Assembly (NCBI RefSeq): GCF_002443155.1
Contig: NZ_CP023667.1
Coordinates: forward strand, 1,116,001 to 1,180,000
DNA from: Alcaligenes faecalis
Lineage (GTDB): Bacteria > Pseudomonadota > Gammaproteobacteria > Burkholderiales > Burkholderiaceae_B
Reading direction: 5' to 3'
DNA length: 64,000 nt
A program made the translations under genes and the position numbers. Under the pieces are notes generated by a model. It saw only the letters and a list, made by a program, of their open reading frames with translations, made no database searches and was not told where the DNA came from. Shown in pieces: positions 25,801 to 33,911 of this stretch. How positions within the stretch are numbered: position 1 is the stretch's first letter; each line of letters begins with the position of its first letter.

Positions 25801-25991
25801 CATTGATGGTGTCCTCGGGAGCCGGCAGCGAGGTGCGCGCAGCCACGGGTATTACCGTATTTGCAGGCATGGTTGGAGTGACGGCATTTGGCCTGTTCCT
25901 GACTCCTGCCTTTTATGTCGCACTGCGTAAGCTTGCCAGCCGTTCATCGGTGCAGCGCGCTCAGGCTCCTATACAGGTATCTCATGATTAA
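22824..25991 (+). CDS. RND multidrug efflux pump (HAE1 family, MexF/OqxB type)
   Basis: A 1055-residue inner-membrane proton antiporter with the full 12-helix plan of hydrophobe/amphiphile exporters. It opens MNFSKFFIDRPIFAAVMSIV and has PEVVPPAVMVRTVYPGANP in the porter domain. TM4 contains the proton-relay acidic pair (GLVLAIGIVVDDAIVVVEN). Sequence character is closest to MexF/OqxB, pumps for chloramphenicol, quinolones and similar drugs; this is a family inference. ATG at 22824 is preferred to 22776 because AGGA lies upstream and it matches the family N-terminus. The channel gene overlaps its 3' end. Confidence 0.95.
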   Translation: MNFSKFFIDRPIFAAVMSIVIFIGGLIAIPSLPISEYPEVVPPAVMVRTVYPGANPKVIAETVATPLEEAINGVENMMYMKSVAGSDGVLQMTVTFEPGTDPDDAAVKVQNRVAQAQARLPEDVRRQGVTVQKQSPVFLMVVHLTAEDDRYDTLYLRNYMRLHVKDAMARIPGVGDAQQFGGGDYAMRIWLDPDKVAARGLTASDVLRAVREQNIQVSAGQLGAEPMPNPSDFLLPINAKGRLESVEEFGDIVLKSGAAGEIVRLADVARIELAAGDYTLRARLDGKSASAIGIFQAPGANALEIRDAVVAKMEDIRQKLPPGIEIQSIYDTTVFVRDSIKSVITTLLEAVLLVILVVILFLQTWRASIIPLLAVPVSIIGTFAVLHVLGFSINTLTLFGLVLAIGIVVDDAIVVVENVERHIENGEPPLQAAHLAMREVSGPIIAITLVLCAVFIPMAFLDGVIGEFYKQFAVAIAISVAISGLNSLTLSPALAARLLKPHDAPKDALTRGIDRAFGWLFVPFNRMFQRSAERYQSSIGRVLGRRGVVMVVYVGLLAATGLMFNLVPSGFIPVQDKQYLIAGVKMPEGASIERTDVVLKRMTEIAMKVDGVSNEIAFPGLNPLQFTNTPNNGVVFYVLEPFSERSRSAEDISAELNQKFAEIQEGLAFAFMPPPIQGLGNGSGWSLFIQDREQLGYGSLQQAVQAFQGAVVQTPGMAYPISSYQANVPQLDAVVDRIKAKAQGVPLTELFDTLQTYLGSSYVNDFNMFGRTWQVIAQADGAFRASTEDISRLRTRNDQGEMVPIGSLLQVQSTYGPDPVIRFNGYPAADLLGDADPRVLSSGQAMAYVEQLASQVLPAGMGIGWSDLSYQQANQSGAAMIVFPMAVLLVFLVLAALYESWTLPLAVILIVPMCLLAALFGVWLTNGDNNVFVQVGLVVLMGLACKNAILIIEFARELEQEGLDIVHAALQACRLRLRPIVMTSIAFCAGVAPLMVSSGAGSEVRAATGITVFAGMVGVTAFGLFLTPAFYVALRKLASRSSVQRAQAPIQVSHD

Positions 25992-27510
25992 ACTTATCTT
26001 TGCGACTGCTTTTTTTCCCACAAGTCGCGCCAGACGTGTGCTCCGTTTTTTATCGGTCCGACGACTGTGGCGCGTGACTGCCTCAACTCTTGCTATGCTG
26101 TGCCTGGCCGCCTGCGCAGTGGGTCCTGACCACCAGCAACCGGATACAACGATCCCGGATGAGTTTGGAACGACTCTGTCCGATAAGCAGGATGTGCCGC
26201 TGTCACAGAGTGCGGATCAAGTCATGGTCGAGGGCTTGGGCGATCCCTTATTGGCCGGGCTGGTGCAGGATGCCTTACGCACCAATTACGATTTGCGTGC
26301 GGCTCTGGCTGGACTGGACCGTGCGCAGGCCTTGTTACGCAATACGCGGCTGGAGGCTTTGCCCAGTGTGACGGCACAGGGAGAGGCAGGGCATCACCGT
26401 AGCAGTGTCGATCAAATGCCCGGTGTCAGCGCTTCGGGCCGGGACAATCAGAATTGGCAGGCCAGTCTTGTTGCTGGCTGGGAACTGGATGTATTTGGTC
26501 GTGTCCGTCGCCTGATTGAAGCCGGTCAGGCGGATACCTTCGCAAGTACTGCGGATTTGCGTGCCTTGCAGGTGCTGATTGTGAGCGAAGTCATGCAGAG
26601 TTATACGCAATTGCGGGGTACGCAGGCCAGGCTGCTGGTGGCACAAGCCAATCTGCTTAATCAGCAAAATACGTTGTCCTTGGTTAAACAGCGGCTGGAT
26701 GCTGGTACCGGCACGGAGTTTGACACCGCGCGTTTGCGTGCGCAGGCAGAAACCACTGCATCGCGTATTCCGGCTTTGCAAGCCCAGGCTGCCGTGCAGA
26801 TGCATCGTCTAGCCGTTCTGACGGGCCGTCAGCCCTTGGCCTTGGTCAAGCAGTTGACTCCGTTCCAGGGGATGCCTGTACCAGCGCGCCTGGATGCAGG
26901 CTCACCGGGGGAACTGTTGCGTCGTCGTCCTGATATTGCCGCTGCCGAGGCGCGCTTGCATGCAGCAACGGCACGGATTGGCGTTGCGACAGCCGATTTG
27001 TTTCCACGCTTTACATTGGGTGGCTTGATAGGGAGTCATGCCATTGATAGCAGCCAGCTGTTCTCCAGAGAGAGTGAGACGCGCCTGGTGGTACTGGGCA
27101 TCGATTGGTCTTTCTTGGATGTGGGCCGTGTGCAGTCACGCATCGCGGCTACTGATGCCGATGCGCAAGCGGCCTTGGCGCGGTACCGCCAAACCGTATT
27201 GCTGGCCCTGGAGGAAACCGAGAATGCCTTGGTCCTGCATGCTCGTACTCGTATTGAGGACGCCCATCTGGAGCGTGCTGCTGCTGATAGCGAACTGGCT
27301 GCGCGTATTGCCCGTACTCGTTTTGAGGCTGGGGCTGCCGGTTTGCTGGAGGTGTTGGATGCAGAGCGCACGCAACTGCTTGCCCAGGATGCCTTGGCTG
27401 AGGCGCGTACCCGTACCATGCTCAGTGCGGTTGCCTTGTATAAGGCGATGGCAGGCGGGTGGCCCTCTTCCTTGCCTGAACGGGAGGCTCTAGCGGCCCG
27501 TTCGAATTAA
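25984..27510 (+). CDS. Outer-membrane efflux lipoprotein (OprN/NodT family)
   Basis: A 508-residue TolC-type channel of the NodT group. A long basic N-terminus leads to the lipobox LCLAAC, followed by AVGPDHQQPDTTIPDEF, typical of OprM/OprN. Two efflux repeats carry the coiled coils (ALAGLDRAQALLRNTR; RRRPDIAAAEARLHAATARIGVATADLFPRFTLGG). ATG at 25984 overlaps the pump stop codon (ATGATTAA), so translation is coupled. Confidence 0.93.
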   Translation: MIKLIFATAFFPTSRARRVLRFLSVRRLWRVTASTLAMLCLAACAVGPDHQQPDTTIPDEFGTTLSDKQDVPLSQSADQVMVEGLGDPLLAGLVQDALRTNYDLRAALAGLDRAQALLRNTRLEALPSVTAQGEAGHHRSSVDQMPGVSASGRDNQNWQASLVAGWELDVFGRVRRLIEAGQADTFASTADLRALQVLIVSEVMQSYTQLRGTQARLLVAQANLLNQQNTLSLVKQRLDAGTGTEFDTARLRAQAETTASRIPALQAQAAVQMHRLAVLTGRQPLALVKQLTPFQGMPVPARLDAGSPGELLRRRPDIAAAEARLHAATARIGVATADLFPRFTLGGLIGSHAIDSSQLFSRESETRLVVLGIDWSFLDVGRVQSRIAATDADAQAALARYRQTVLLALEETENALVLHARTRIEDAHLERAAADSELAARIARTRFEAGAAGLLEVLDAERTQLLAQDALAEARTRTMLSAVALYKAMAGGWPSSLPEREALAARSN

Positions 27511-27534
27511 TGGCTTTAAGCCTTTATCTTGTTA

Positions 27535-27565
27535 CCCACCACTCCTGTCAGACAAGGGTGGTGGG
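27535..27565 (+). terminator. Possible terminator of the RND operon
   Basis: CCCACCAC pairs perfectly with GTGGTGGG 25 bases past the channel stop codon. No T-run follows, so termination by it is uncertain. Confidence 0.35.
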
Positions 27566-27758
27566 GGCGGTCTAGTGGAATAGGGGCATGGTTTATGCGG
27601 TAGTTGGTGCAGGTGCCCAAATGCTGTGTTTACAGACCTCATAAATTCACGCACTAACAATAAGCGAAATCGTTCTTTTGCCTGCCGCCTTGCTTTGTCT
27701 ATCCTGATTTCTCGACCTAACGGCTTATCGGGCCGCAAAAATAATCGAGGAATGCTCC

Positions 27759-28757
27759 ATGTCGTTGACGAGAACTCTGCAGCATCTGGGCCTGGCCTTG
27801 GCGGCCAGCGTCGTATCTTTGACGGCCCAGGCTACCAGCCTGACGGTCGCCTATCAGACTATTCCCACTCCGTCGAACGTGCCTCAGGCAGACGGTGTTT
27901 ATGAAAAAGAAACCGGCGCGAAAATCGATTGGCGCAAGTTTGATGGTGGCGCTGAAGTCATCAATGCCGTCGCTTCCGGCGATGTGCAGATTGCCTATTT
28001 AGGCTCCAGCCCCTTGGCTGCTGCGGCCAGCCGTAAGTTACCTATCGAGACTTTCCTGATCGCTGCCGAACTGGGCACCAGCGAAGAGCTGGTTGTGCGT
28101 AACGGTTCGGGCATTCAGGCTCCGCAAGATCTCATCGGCAAGACGATTGCCACGCCTTTTGTATCGACCAGTCATTACAGTCTGCTGGCTGCGCTCAAGC
28201 ATTGGAAGATCGACCCCAAGCAGGTCAATATCATCAATCTGACTCCGGCCAATATCGTAGCGGCCTGGGCTCGTGGTGATATTGATGGTGCTTATACATG
28301 GGACCCGGCCTTGAGTAAGGCCAAGGAAAGCGGCAAGGTGCTGATCAGTTCTGGCGAGCTGGCCAAGTTGGGTGCGCCGACCTTTGATGTGTGGTTGGTG
28401 CGCAAGGATTTTGCGGAAAAACACCCGGATATTGTGTCGGCTTTTGCTCGTGTCACTTTGGCTTCTTATGAGAGCTACACACGTGATCCTGCCGCCTGGG
28501 TTGCCAATGCCGACAACATTGGCAAGCTGTCCCGTCTGACTGGCGCGACGCCTCAAGAAATCCCCAATGTCCTGGCAGGCAGCGGCTTTTTATCTGCGGC
28601 TGATCAGATCAAGACCTTGGGTCAGCCTACCGCCAAAGCCTTGGCCGATACCTCCGCCTTCTTGAAGGAGCAGGGCCGTATCGACGAGGTCTTGCCTGAT
28701 TACACGGGTTACACCACCAGCAAATATGTCGAGGCGGCTGCCTCGCAGGCCAAGTAA
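27759..28757 (+). CDS. tauA: Taurine-type ABC transporter substrate-binding protein
   Basis: A 332-residue periplasmic binding protein with a signal peptide ([13 protein letters not shown]) and the TauA/SsuA fold: [61 protein letters not shown] and [20 protein letters not shown]. The residues around the last motif are those seen in taurine binders. It heads a tauABC-order operon. No tauD dioxygenase follows, so sulfonate release must happen elsewhere in the genome. Confidence 0.88.
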   Translation: MSLTRTLQHLGLALAASVVSLTAQATSLTVAYQTIPTPSNVPQADGVYEKETGAKIDWRKFDGGAEVINAVASGDVQIAYLGSSPLAAAASRKLPIETFLIAAELGTSEELVVRNGSGIQAPQDLIGKTIATPFVSTSHYSLLAALKHWKIDPKQVNIINLTPANIVAAWARGDIDGAYTWDPALSKAKESGKVLISSGELAKLGAPTFDVWLVRKDFAEKHPDIVSAFARVTLASYESYTRDPAAWVANADNIGKLSRLTGATPQEIPNVLAGSGFLSAADQIKTLGQPTAKALADTSAFLKEQGRIDEVLPDYTGYTTSKYVEAAASQAK

Positions 28758-28762
28758 TTCTG

Positions 28763-29548
28763 ATGGCGCAGTTAACACTGAATCACGTCAGCGCACGTTA
28801 TCCCGGCGCCGATCATCTGGCGCTGCGAGACGTGTCGCTGCAACTGGGGCCGGGGCAGTTGGTGGTGGTGCTGGGGCCTTCAGGCAGTGGCAAGACTACT
28901 TTGTTGAATCTGATCGCGGGCTTTACCTTGCCTAGCGCTGGAACGATTACCTTGGATGGCGAACCTGTGCGCGGCCCTGGGGCTGATCGCGGCGTGGTGT
29001 TTCAGGATGATGCCTTGTTGCCTTGGCAGACGGTCCTGGAGAACGTGGCTTTTGGTTTGACGTTACGAGGTGAGTCCAGGAAGCAGCGTCAGGCTGTGGC
29101 GCGTCATCAATTGGCTTTGGTGGGGCTGGAGGGCTTGGAGCAGCGCCGTATCTGGCAATTGTCTGGTGGTCAGAAGCAGCGGGTGGGTATTGCTCGCGCT
29201 CTGGCGGCAGACCCGCGTGTGCTCTTGCTGGATGAGCCTTTTGGGGCGCTGGATGCCTTTACCCGAGAGCAGGCTCAGACGCTTTTGCTGAGTGTCTGGC
29301 AGCGCAGCGCCAAGCCTGTTTTTCTGATTACTCACGATATTGAAGAAGCCGTGTTTCTGGCTACCGATCTGATCATTTTGGGCGGTACGCCTGGGCAGGT
29401 GGTGGAGCGTTTGACCCTGGATTTTGGGCGACGTTACACCGATGGGCAGCCGGTGCGTCAGGTGAAGTCCTCACCAGAGTTCATCGCGGCGCGGGAGCGT
29501 GTGCTGGAGCATGTGTTCTCGGCGCATCCCGTTGCGGCTTCGTCCTGA
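28763..29548 (+). CDS. tauB: Taurine-type ABC transporter ATPase
   Basis: A 261-residue ABC ATPase: Walker [10 protein letters not shown] (near 38-46), Q-loop [15 protein letters not shown], signature [15 protein letters not shown], Walker [13 protein letters not shown] and H-loop [13 protein letters not shown]. Its length and Q-loop suit the nitrate/sulfonate/taurine (TauB/SsuB) group. It starts five bases after the binding-protein gene and is followed by the permease. Confidence 0.9.
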   Translation: MAQLTLNHVSARYPGADHLALRDVSLQLGPGQLVVVLGPSGSGKTTLLNLIAGFTLPSAGTITLDGEPVRGPGADRGVVFQDDALLPWQTVLENVAFGLTLRGESRKQRQAVARHQLALVGLEGLEQRRIWQLSGGQKQRVGIARALAADPRVLLLDEPFGALDAFTREQAQTLLLSVWQRSAKPVFLITHDIEEAVFLATDLIILGGTPGQVVERLTLDFGRRYTDGQPVRQVKSSPEFIAARERVLEHVFSAHPVAASS

Positions 29549-29564
29549 ATTTAGGAGATTATTC

Positions 29565-30455
29565 ATGAAATCCTCTGCCGCTGGCGAGGTTCTGCAAGCA
29601 GGCGATATGGCTGGTTTGTCGGGCGCTTCGTCTTTAAGCGTGGGTGGCGAGTCCAAGCCTCATCAATCAGCGTCCACTAAGCCTCGGCAAGTCTCTATTG
29701 CTGTGATCAGTTTGCTCACTTTAAGTGGGGTGCTGTTCTTGTGGTGGGCCGTTACCGAATGGGGCTATGTGGACCCGCTGTTCCTGCCTTCACCCCAGGC
29801 TGTGCTGAGTCGTGTTTTTCGTTTGTTCTCGGTGGGCTATATGGATGCCACGGTGCAGCAGCATTTGGCAGCCAGTTTGTGGCGGATCAGCTTGGCATTG
29901 ATTGCGGCTGTTCTGTTGGCGATTCCTACGGGTATTGCGATTGGCCGTAATCGTATTGCCCAGGGCATTCTGGATCCTTTGATCGAGTTCTATCGTCCGA
30001 TCCCGCCGCTGGCGTATTTGCCGCTAATCGTGATCTGGTTTGGGATTGGCGAGTTGTCCAAGGTGCTGCTGATTTATCTGGCGATTTTTGCGCCGATCAC
30101 GATTGCGACGGCGGGCGGGGTGCGTAATGTGGATCCGGTGAAATTGCGTGCGGCTCAATCTCTGGGGGCGACGCGTGCTCAGCTGCTGCGTTACATCATC
30201 ATCCCCAGTGCCTTGCCTGATATTTTGACGGGCCTGCGCATTGGGCTGGGAGTAGGGTGGTCAACCCTTGTGGCTTCGGAGCTGGTGGCTGCCACGCGTG
30301 GGCTGGGATTCATGGTTCAGTCAGCGGGGCAGTTTCTGGCAACCGATGTGGTGATGGCGGGGATTCTGCTTATCGCTTTGGTGGCGTTTGTGCTTGAAGT
30401 CGGCTTGCGTCGTTTACAGGCCAAGCTTGTTCCGTGGCACGGGCAAGCGCGTTAA
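29565..30455 (+). CDS. tauC: Taurine-type ABC transporter permease
   Basis: A 296-residue inner-membrane permease with about six helices and the cytoplasmic EAA-type loop RAAQSLGATRAQLLRYIIIPSALPDILTGLR. The N-terminal 45 residues are a hydrophilic extension. ATG at 29565 has TAGGAG just upstream; the open frame before it overlaps the ATPase gene. It ends the operon, converging with the SDR gene. Confidence 0.9.
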   Translation: MKSSAAGEVLQAGDMAGLSGASSLSVGGESKPHQSASTKPRQVSIAVISLLTLSGVLFLWWAVTEWGYVDPLFLPSPQAVLSRVFRLFSVGYMDATVQQHLAASLWRISLALIAAVLLAIPTGIAIGRNRIAQGILDPLIEFYRPIPPLAYLPLIVIWFGIGELSKVLLIYLAIFAPITIATAGGVRNVDPVKLRAAQSLGATRAQLLRYIIIPSALPDILTGLRIGLGVGWSTLVASELVAATRGLGFMVQSAGQFLATDVVMAGILLIALVAFVLEVGLRRLQAKLVPWHGQAR

Positions 30456-30502
30456 CCCCCTTATTTAGCGTGAACACCGCAGTCTAAGCAGATTTAGCTA
30501 GT

Positions 30503-31207
30503 TCACACCGACCGGGTCAGCCCACCATCCACCTTGATGTTCTGGCCCGTAATGTAGCCTGCGCCATCCGACAACAAGAACGCAATCGTCGCCGCGATTT
30601 CCTCGGCTTTGCCATAGCGTCCCATAGGCACGCTTTCTCGCCGTTCTTCGGTCGCGGGCAGGCTATTAATCCAGCCAGGCAGCACGTTGTTCATGCGTAC
30701 ATTCTTGGCTGCATAGCTGTCCGCAAAAATCTTGGTGAAGCTGGCCAGCCCGGCGCGGAATACCGCCGAAGTAGGGAACATTTCCGCAGGCTCAAACGCC
30801 CAGGCGGTAGAAATATTCACAATAGCCCCACCACCTTGCGCGGCCATGATGGGTGCCACCAGGCGAGCTGGACGTACGGCATTCAGAAAGTAGACATCCA
30901 TGCCTGTGTGCCAGTCTTCGTCGCTGATCTCCAGAACCGGGCCGCGCGGGCCATGTCCGGCGGAGCTGACCAGGGCGTCGATACGCCCCCAGCGTTGCAT
31001 GGTCAGGTCCACCAGCCGCTGCAGGTCCTCGTTGGATTGATTCGATCCTGTCAGACCTAGGCCGCCCAACTCTTTCGCCAAGGCTTCGCCCTTGCCGGAC
31101 GAGGACAGGATGGCGACGCGGTAGCCATCTTGAGCCAGTCTGCGGGCCGCTGCGGCGCCCATGCCCGAGCCGCCTGCGCTAATAAGTGCTACTTTTTCTA
31201 CAGTCAT
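30503..31207 (-). CDS. SDR-family protein with an altered active site
   Basis: A 234-residue short-chain dehydrogenase/reductase-fold protein. The nucleotide site is present (ALISAGGSGMGAAAARRLA; ALVSSAGHGPRG), as is the C-terminal NVLPGWINSLP and YITGQNIKVDGG. At the place of the catalytic YxxxK the sequence reads FPTSAVFRAGLASFTK, so Tyr and Lys appear replaced by Ser and Arg. It may bind NAD(P) without classical catalysis or use another mechanism. It is divergent from the LysR gene at 31311, which may control it. Confidence 0.82.
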   Translation of the reverse strand: MTVEKVALISAGGSGMGAAAARRLAQDGYRVAILSSSGKGEALAKELGGLGLTGSNQSNEDLQRLVDLTMQRWGRIDALVSSAGHGPRGPVLEISDEDWHTGMDVYFLNAVRPARLVAPIMAAQGGGAIVNISTAWAFEPAEMFPTSAVFRAGLASFTKIFADSYAAKNVRMNNVLPGWINSLPATEERRESVPMGRYGKAEEIAATIAFLLSDGAGYITGQNIKVDGGLTRSV

Positions 31208-31310
31208 GAGAGTCTCCGTGTGTTGAGATTGATACTATTATTTCAGCCTGAAGCAGAAAAATCATGCGATAAATAAGCCTTCAAGGGTGTAGAGAAACTA
31301 CTGACAGAAT

Positions 31311-32183
31311 ATGGCTAAATCCCGCCGCTCCTTGCCTCCGCTCAATGCCTTGCGTGCTTTTGAGGTATCTGGTCGTCGTTTGAGTTTCCGTGCCGCAGCG
31401 GATGAGCTGGGCGTGACTCAAGGTGCTGTCGCCCAGCAAGTCCGGGCCTTGGAAGAACATCTGGGGCTGGCGCTGTTTCAGCGTCACCCGCGTGGGCTGC
31501 AACTGACTGTAGCGGGCGCGGCCTATCTGGCCGAGGTGACTCGTGCTTTTGATACCTTGGCCGATGCAACAGGGCGCTTGTTGGTACGCCCCGATACGGT
31601 CACGATCAGCGTTACGCCTACGGTCGCTGCCAAATTACTGATTCCTCGCCTGGGGGATTTGCAGGCGGCCTTGCCCGATGTGGAGCTACGTACCGTGGCA
31701 ACGGAAGCCTTGTCGGATTTTGAGCGCGATCAGGTTGATATTGCCGTGCGCCTGACTCGCCCGCCTTTTGCGGCGGACCTGGAGGCCAAGTTATTGTTTC
31801 GTCAGGATTTAGTGGCCGTAGCCAGCCCTCGTTTGGTGGGGAATATGACGCTTCCTTTGTCCAGTGAACAACTGCGTGCCTTGCCTTTATTGCATGACGC
31901 TCAAGGGCATTGGGCTACCTTCTTGAAAACCAGCAGCAAGTTGCCGGGCGCAGTATTCAACCAGACCACGCTGGCATTGGACGCCGCGATGGCGGGTCAA
32001 GGTGTGGCCTTGGCGTGCAAGGCCTTTGTGGCAATGGATCTGGCCGCCGGGCGTTTAGTGCAGGTGGCGGCGGCAGGGACCTTGGGGCCGGATTTCTATC
32101 TGGTGCGCAATCGTTCAGCCCCGGTCAGACAGTCGGTGGAGGCAGTATGGAATTGGTGCTTAAACAGATTGTTATATCGCTAG
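31311..32183 (+). CDS. LysR-family regulator (GcvA-like)
   Basis: A 290-residue LysR-type regulator. The helix-turn-helix is LSFRAAADELGVTQGAVAQQVRALE and the opening SLPPLNALRAFEVSGRRLSF is typical of the GcvA/AmpR branch. It is divergent from the SDR gene across about 100 bp, which makes that gene its first candidate target. It was probably named GcvA-like by resemblance only; no glycine-cleavage gene is near. Confidence 0.88.
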   Translation: MAKSRRSLPPLNALRAFEVSGRRLSFRAAADELGVTQGAVAQQVRALEEHLGLALFQRHPRGLQLTVAGAAYLAEVTRAFDTLADATGRLLVRPDTVTISVTPTVAAKLLIPRLGDLQAALPDVELRTVATEALSDFERDQVDIAVRLTRPPFAADLEAKLLFRQDLVAVASPRLVGNMTLPLSSEQLRALPLLHDAQGHWATFLKTSSKLPGAVFNQTTLALDAAMAGQGVALACKAFVAMDLAAGRLVQVAAAGTLGPDFYLVRNRSAPVRQSVEAVWNWCLNRLLYR

Positions 32184-32364
32184 CTTGATGATTGGCATGT
32201 TCAAGCTAGCGTTGGCAACCGTTTCGAAACAGGCTGGCAAGAGTATGTGCGAGAGAGATGGGCTTGCCGGATTGTAGTTCAGTGTTTTTGGTCTTCCTGA
32301 TGCAAAGGGCTAAACTGGCCGCACTTCTGGTGCAGCAGCACCCAGCTTTTTACAGGAAAAAAAT

Positions 32365-32709
32365 ATGAGCACACCGCTTCCCTGTCCTCAGTGCACCTTG
32401 GAAAATACCTACCATGACACGGAGCAATGGGTATGTGCCGATTGTGGCTATGAATGGCAAGACGCGGACCCGGTCGCCGAGTCTGAGACCGATGGCGACG
32501 AGCTGATCGTTAAAGACAGCAACGGCAACTTGCTGGCCGCGGGCGACGATGTGATTCTGATCCGCGACTTGAAGGTCAAAGGCTCCAGCACCTTGAAGAA
32601 AGGGGCCAAGGCCAAAGGCATACGTCTGGTTCGTGGTGATCATGAAGTCGATTGCAAGATTGATGGCATCAGCTACTTGTTGAAGGCTATGTACTTGAAG
32701 AAAGCCTAA
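32365..32709 (+). CDS. yjdM: YjdM/PhnA-family zinc-ribbon protein
   Basis: A 114-residue protein. Two CPxC-type knuckles at the N-terminus (CPQC near 8-11; CADC near 24-27) form a zinc ribbon. The C-terminal domain has the conserved [21 protein letters not shown] and [17 protein letters not shown] blocks of YjdM. The family was once called alkylphosphonate-uptake protein PhnA, but its real role is unclear. It is a single gene with a terminator behind it. Confidence 0.9.
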   Translation: MSTPLPCPQCTLENTYHDTEQWVCADCGYEWQDADPVAESETDGDELIVKDSNGNLLAAGDDVILIRDLKVKGSSTLKKGAKAKGIRLVRGDHEVDCKIDGISYLLKAMYLKKA

Positions 32710-32736
32710 GCGTTCAGACCTGATGGCTTGGCGCAT

Positions 32737-32772
32737 AAAAAAACGATAGTGGCGGAACCACTATCGTTTTTA
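32737..32772. terminator. Bidirectional terminator between yjdM and the TRAP operon
   Basis: AAAACGATAGTGG and CCACTATCGTTTTT pair perfectly around CGGAA. A- and T-runs on both sides let it end both convergent transcripts. Confidence 0.85.
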
Positions 32773-32795
32773 ATCTTAACGGAGTGAGTGCCGCT

Positions 32796-33893
32796 TTATT
32801 TCAGGCAGGCTTTGATTTTTTCCAGATCTGGGCCGTCAATAGGACGCCCCAGGTTAAAGGGCATGGAGGTCTCGCGCCAGTCCTTGTAGTCATGCAGATA
32901 CTCCATCTGGCTGGCATATACCTTGGCGGCATCGGGGTTGCTGCAAGCCATGGAAATCATCACCTCGTTGGTGACTTGCTGAATGGTCTTCAGGCTTTCA
33001 TCATCCATGCGGTGGATTTCCACGCCAGCTTTCTGGAAGGTGCGCAGACCTTCCGTCGCCTTTTTCTCTGTAAAAGCGATGGACCACATCATGGTGGCGT
33101 CGGCGGCAATTTGCAGTTTCTCCTTGGCCGAATCACTGAGTGCATCCCAGGCGGTTTTATTGATCATGACGCCAAACACGGAAGCGGACTGGTGCCAACC
33201 CGGCGTTGTCCAGTGCTTGGTGACCTGATGCAGCCCGGCAGAAACGTCCACGTTCGGCGTGGAGAACTCGGCTCCCTCGATCACGCCACGCTCAAGCGAT
33301 TGATACAGCTCCTGACCCGCCATGGACACCTGCGTGCCACCAATTTTTTCAAGCACCTTGCCTTGTTCCAGACCAGAGAGACGCAGGCGCTTGCCCTTGA
33401 TTTCTTCCAGATTGCGAATCGGCACATTGGTATGGAAGCCGGATTCGTTATTGGTGATGGCGTAGGGGAGGTACACCATGCCGTACTTGCCGTAGATCTC
33501 GTTATAAAGCTCGGCGCCACCCCATTCCTTGATCCAGTTTGCGTAGTCAACCGCGTTGAACAGGCTGGAGTGTGTTCCTAAAGGGGAGAAAGCCGGGTTG
33601 CGGCCGGCCCAATAGCCCGGCCAGTCGGCCCCGGCCTGGATGGTGCCGGATTCGACCGCGCTGAATACTTCGCCAGTCGGCACCAGGGCGCCACCTTCGT
33701 AGAATTCGATTTTCAGCTCGTCACCGACCAGCTTGTTGGCCAGTTCCACCCACTTCTTGTCCAGTTCAACCAGCTCGATGGAGGCGGGCCAGGTACTGGT
33801 CATGGTCCACTTTTGTGCTGCCTGGCTCAGGCCGCTCATGCTCAGCAGGGCAAAGCCGGTCAAGGCGAAGAGTGCCTTCTTCGTTAGCTTCAT
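32796..33893 (-). CDS. dctP: TRAP transporter solute-binding protein (DctP family)
   Basis: A 365-residue periplasmic receptor. A signal peptide (ALTGFALLSMSGLSQA) is followed by WTMTSTWPASIELVELDKKW and the core GKRLRLSGLEQGKVLEKIGG, where the conserved Arg that binds a carboxylate is expected. ADWPGYWAGRNPAFSPLG resembles the subgroup that takes 2-oxo acids or similar organic acids. It is the last gene of a dctQ-dctM-dctP operon. Confidence 0.9.
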   Translation of the reverse strand: MKLTKKALFALTGFALLSMSGLSQAAQKWTMTSTWPASIELVELDKKWVELANKLVGDELKIEFYEGGALVPTGEVFSAVESGTIQAGADWPGYWAGRNPAFSPLGTHSSLFNAVDYANWIKEWGGAELYNEIYGKYGMVYLPYAITNNESGFHTNVPIRNLEEIKGKRLRLSGLEQGKVLEKIGGTQVSMAGQELYQSLERGVIEGAEFSTPNVDVSAGLHQVTKHWTTPGWHQSASVFGVMINKTAWDALSDSAKEKLQIAADATMMWSIAFTEKKATEGLRTFQKAGVEIHRMDDESLKTIQQVTNEVMISMACSNPDAAKVYASQMEYLHDYKDWRETSMPFNLGRPIDGPDLEKIKACLK

Positions 33894-33911
33894 GGTGTCT
33901 CCTTGTTTTAT

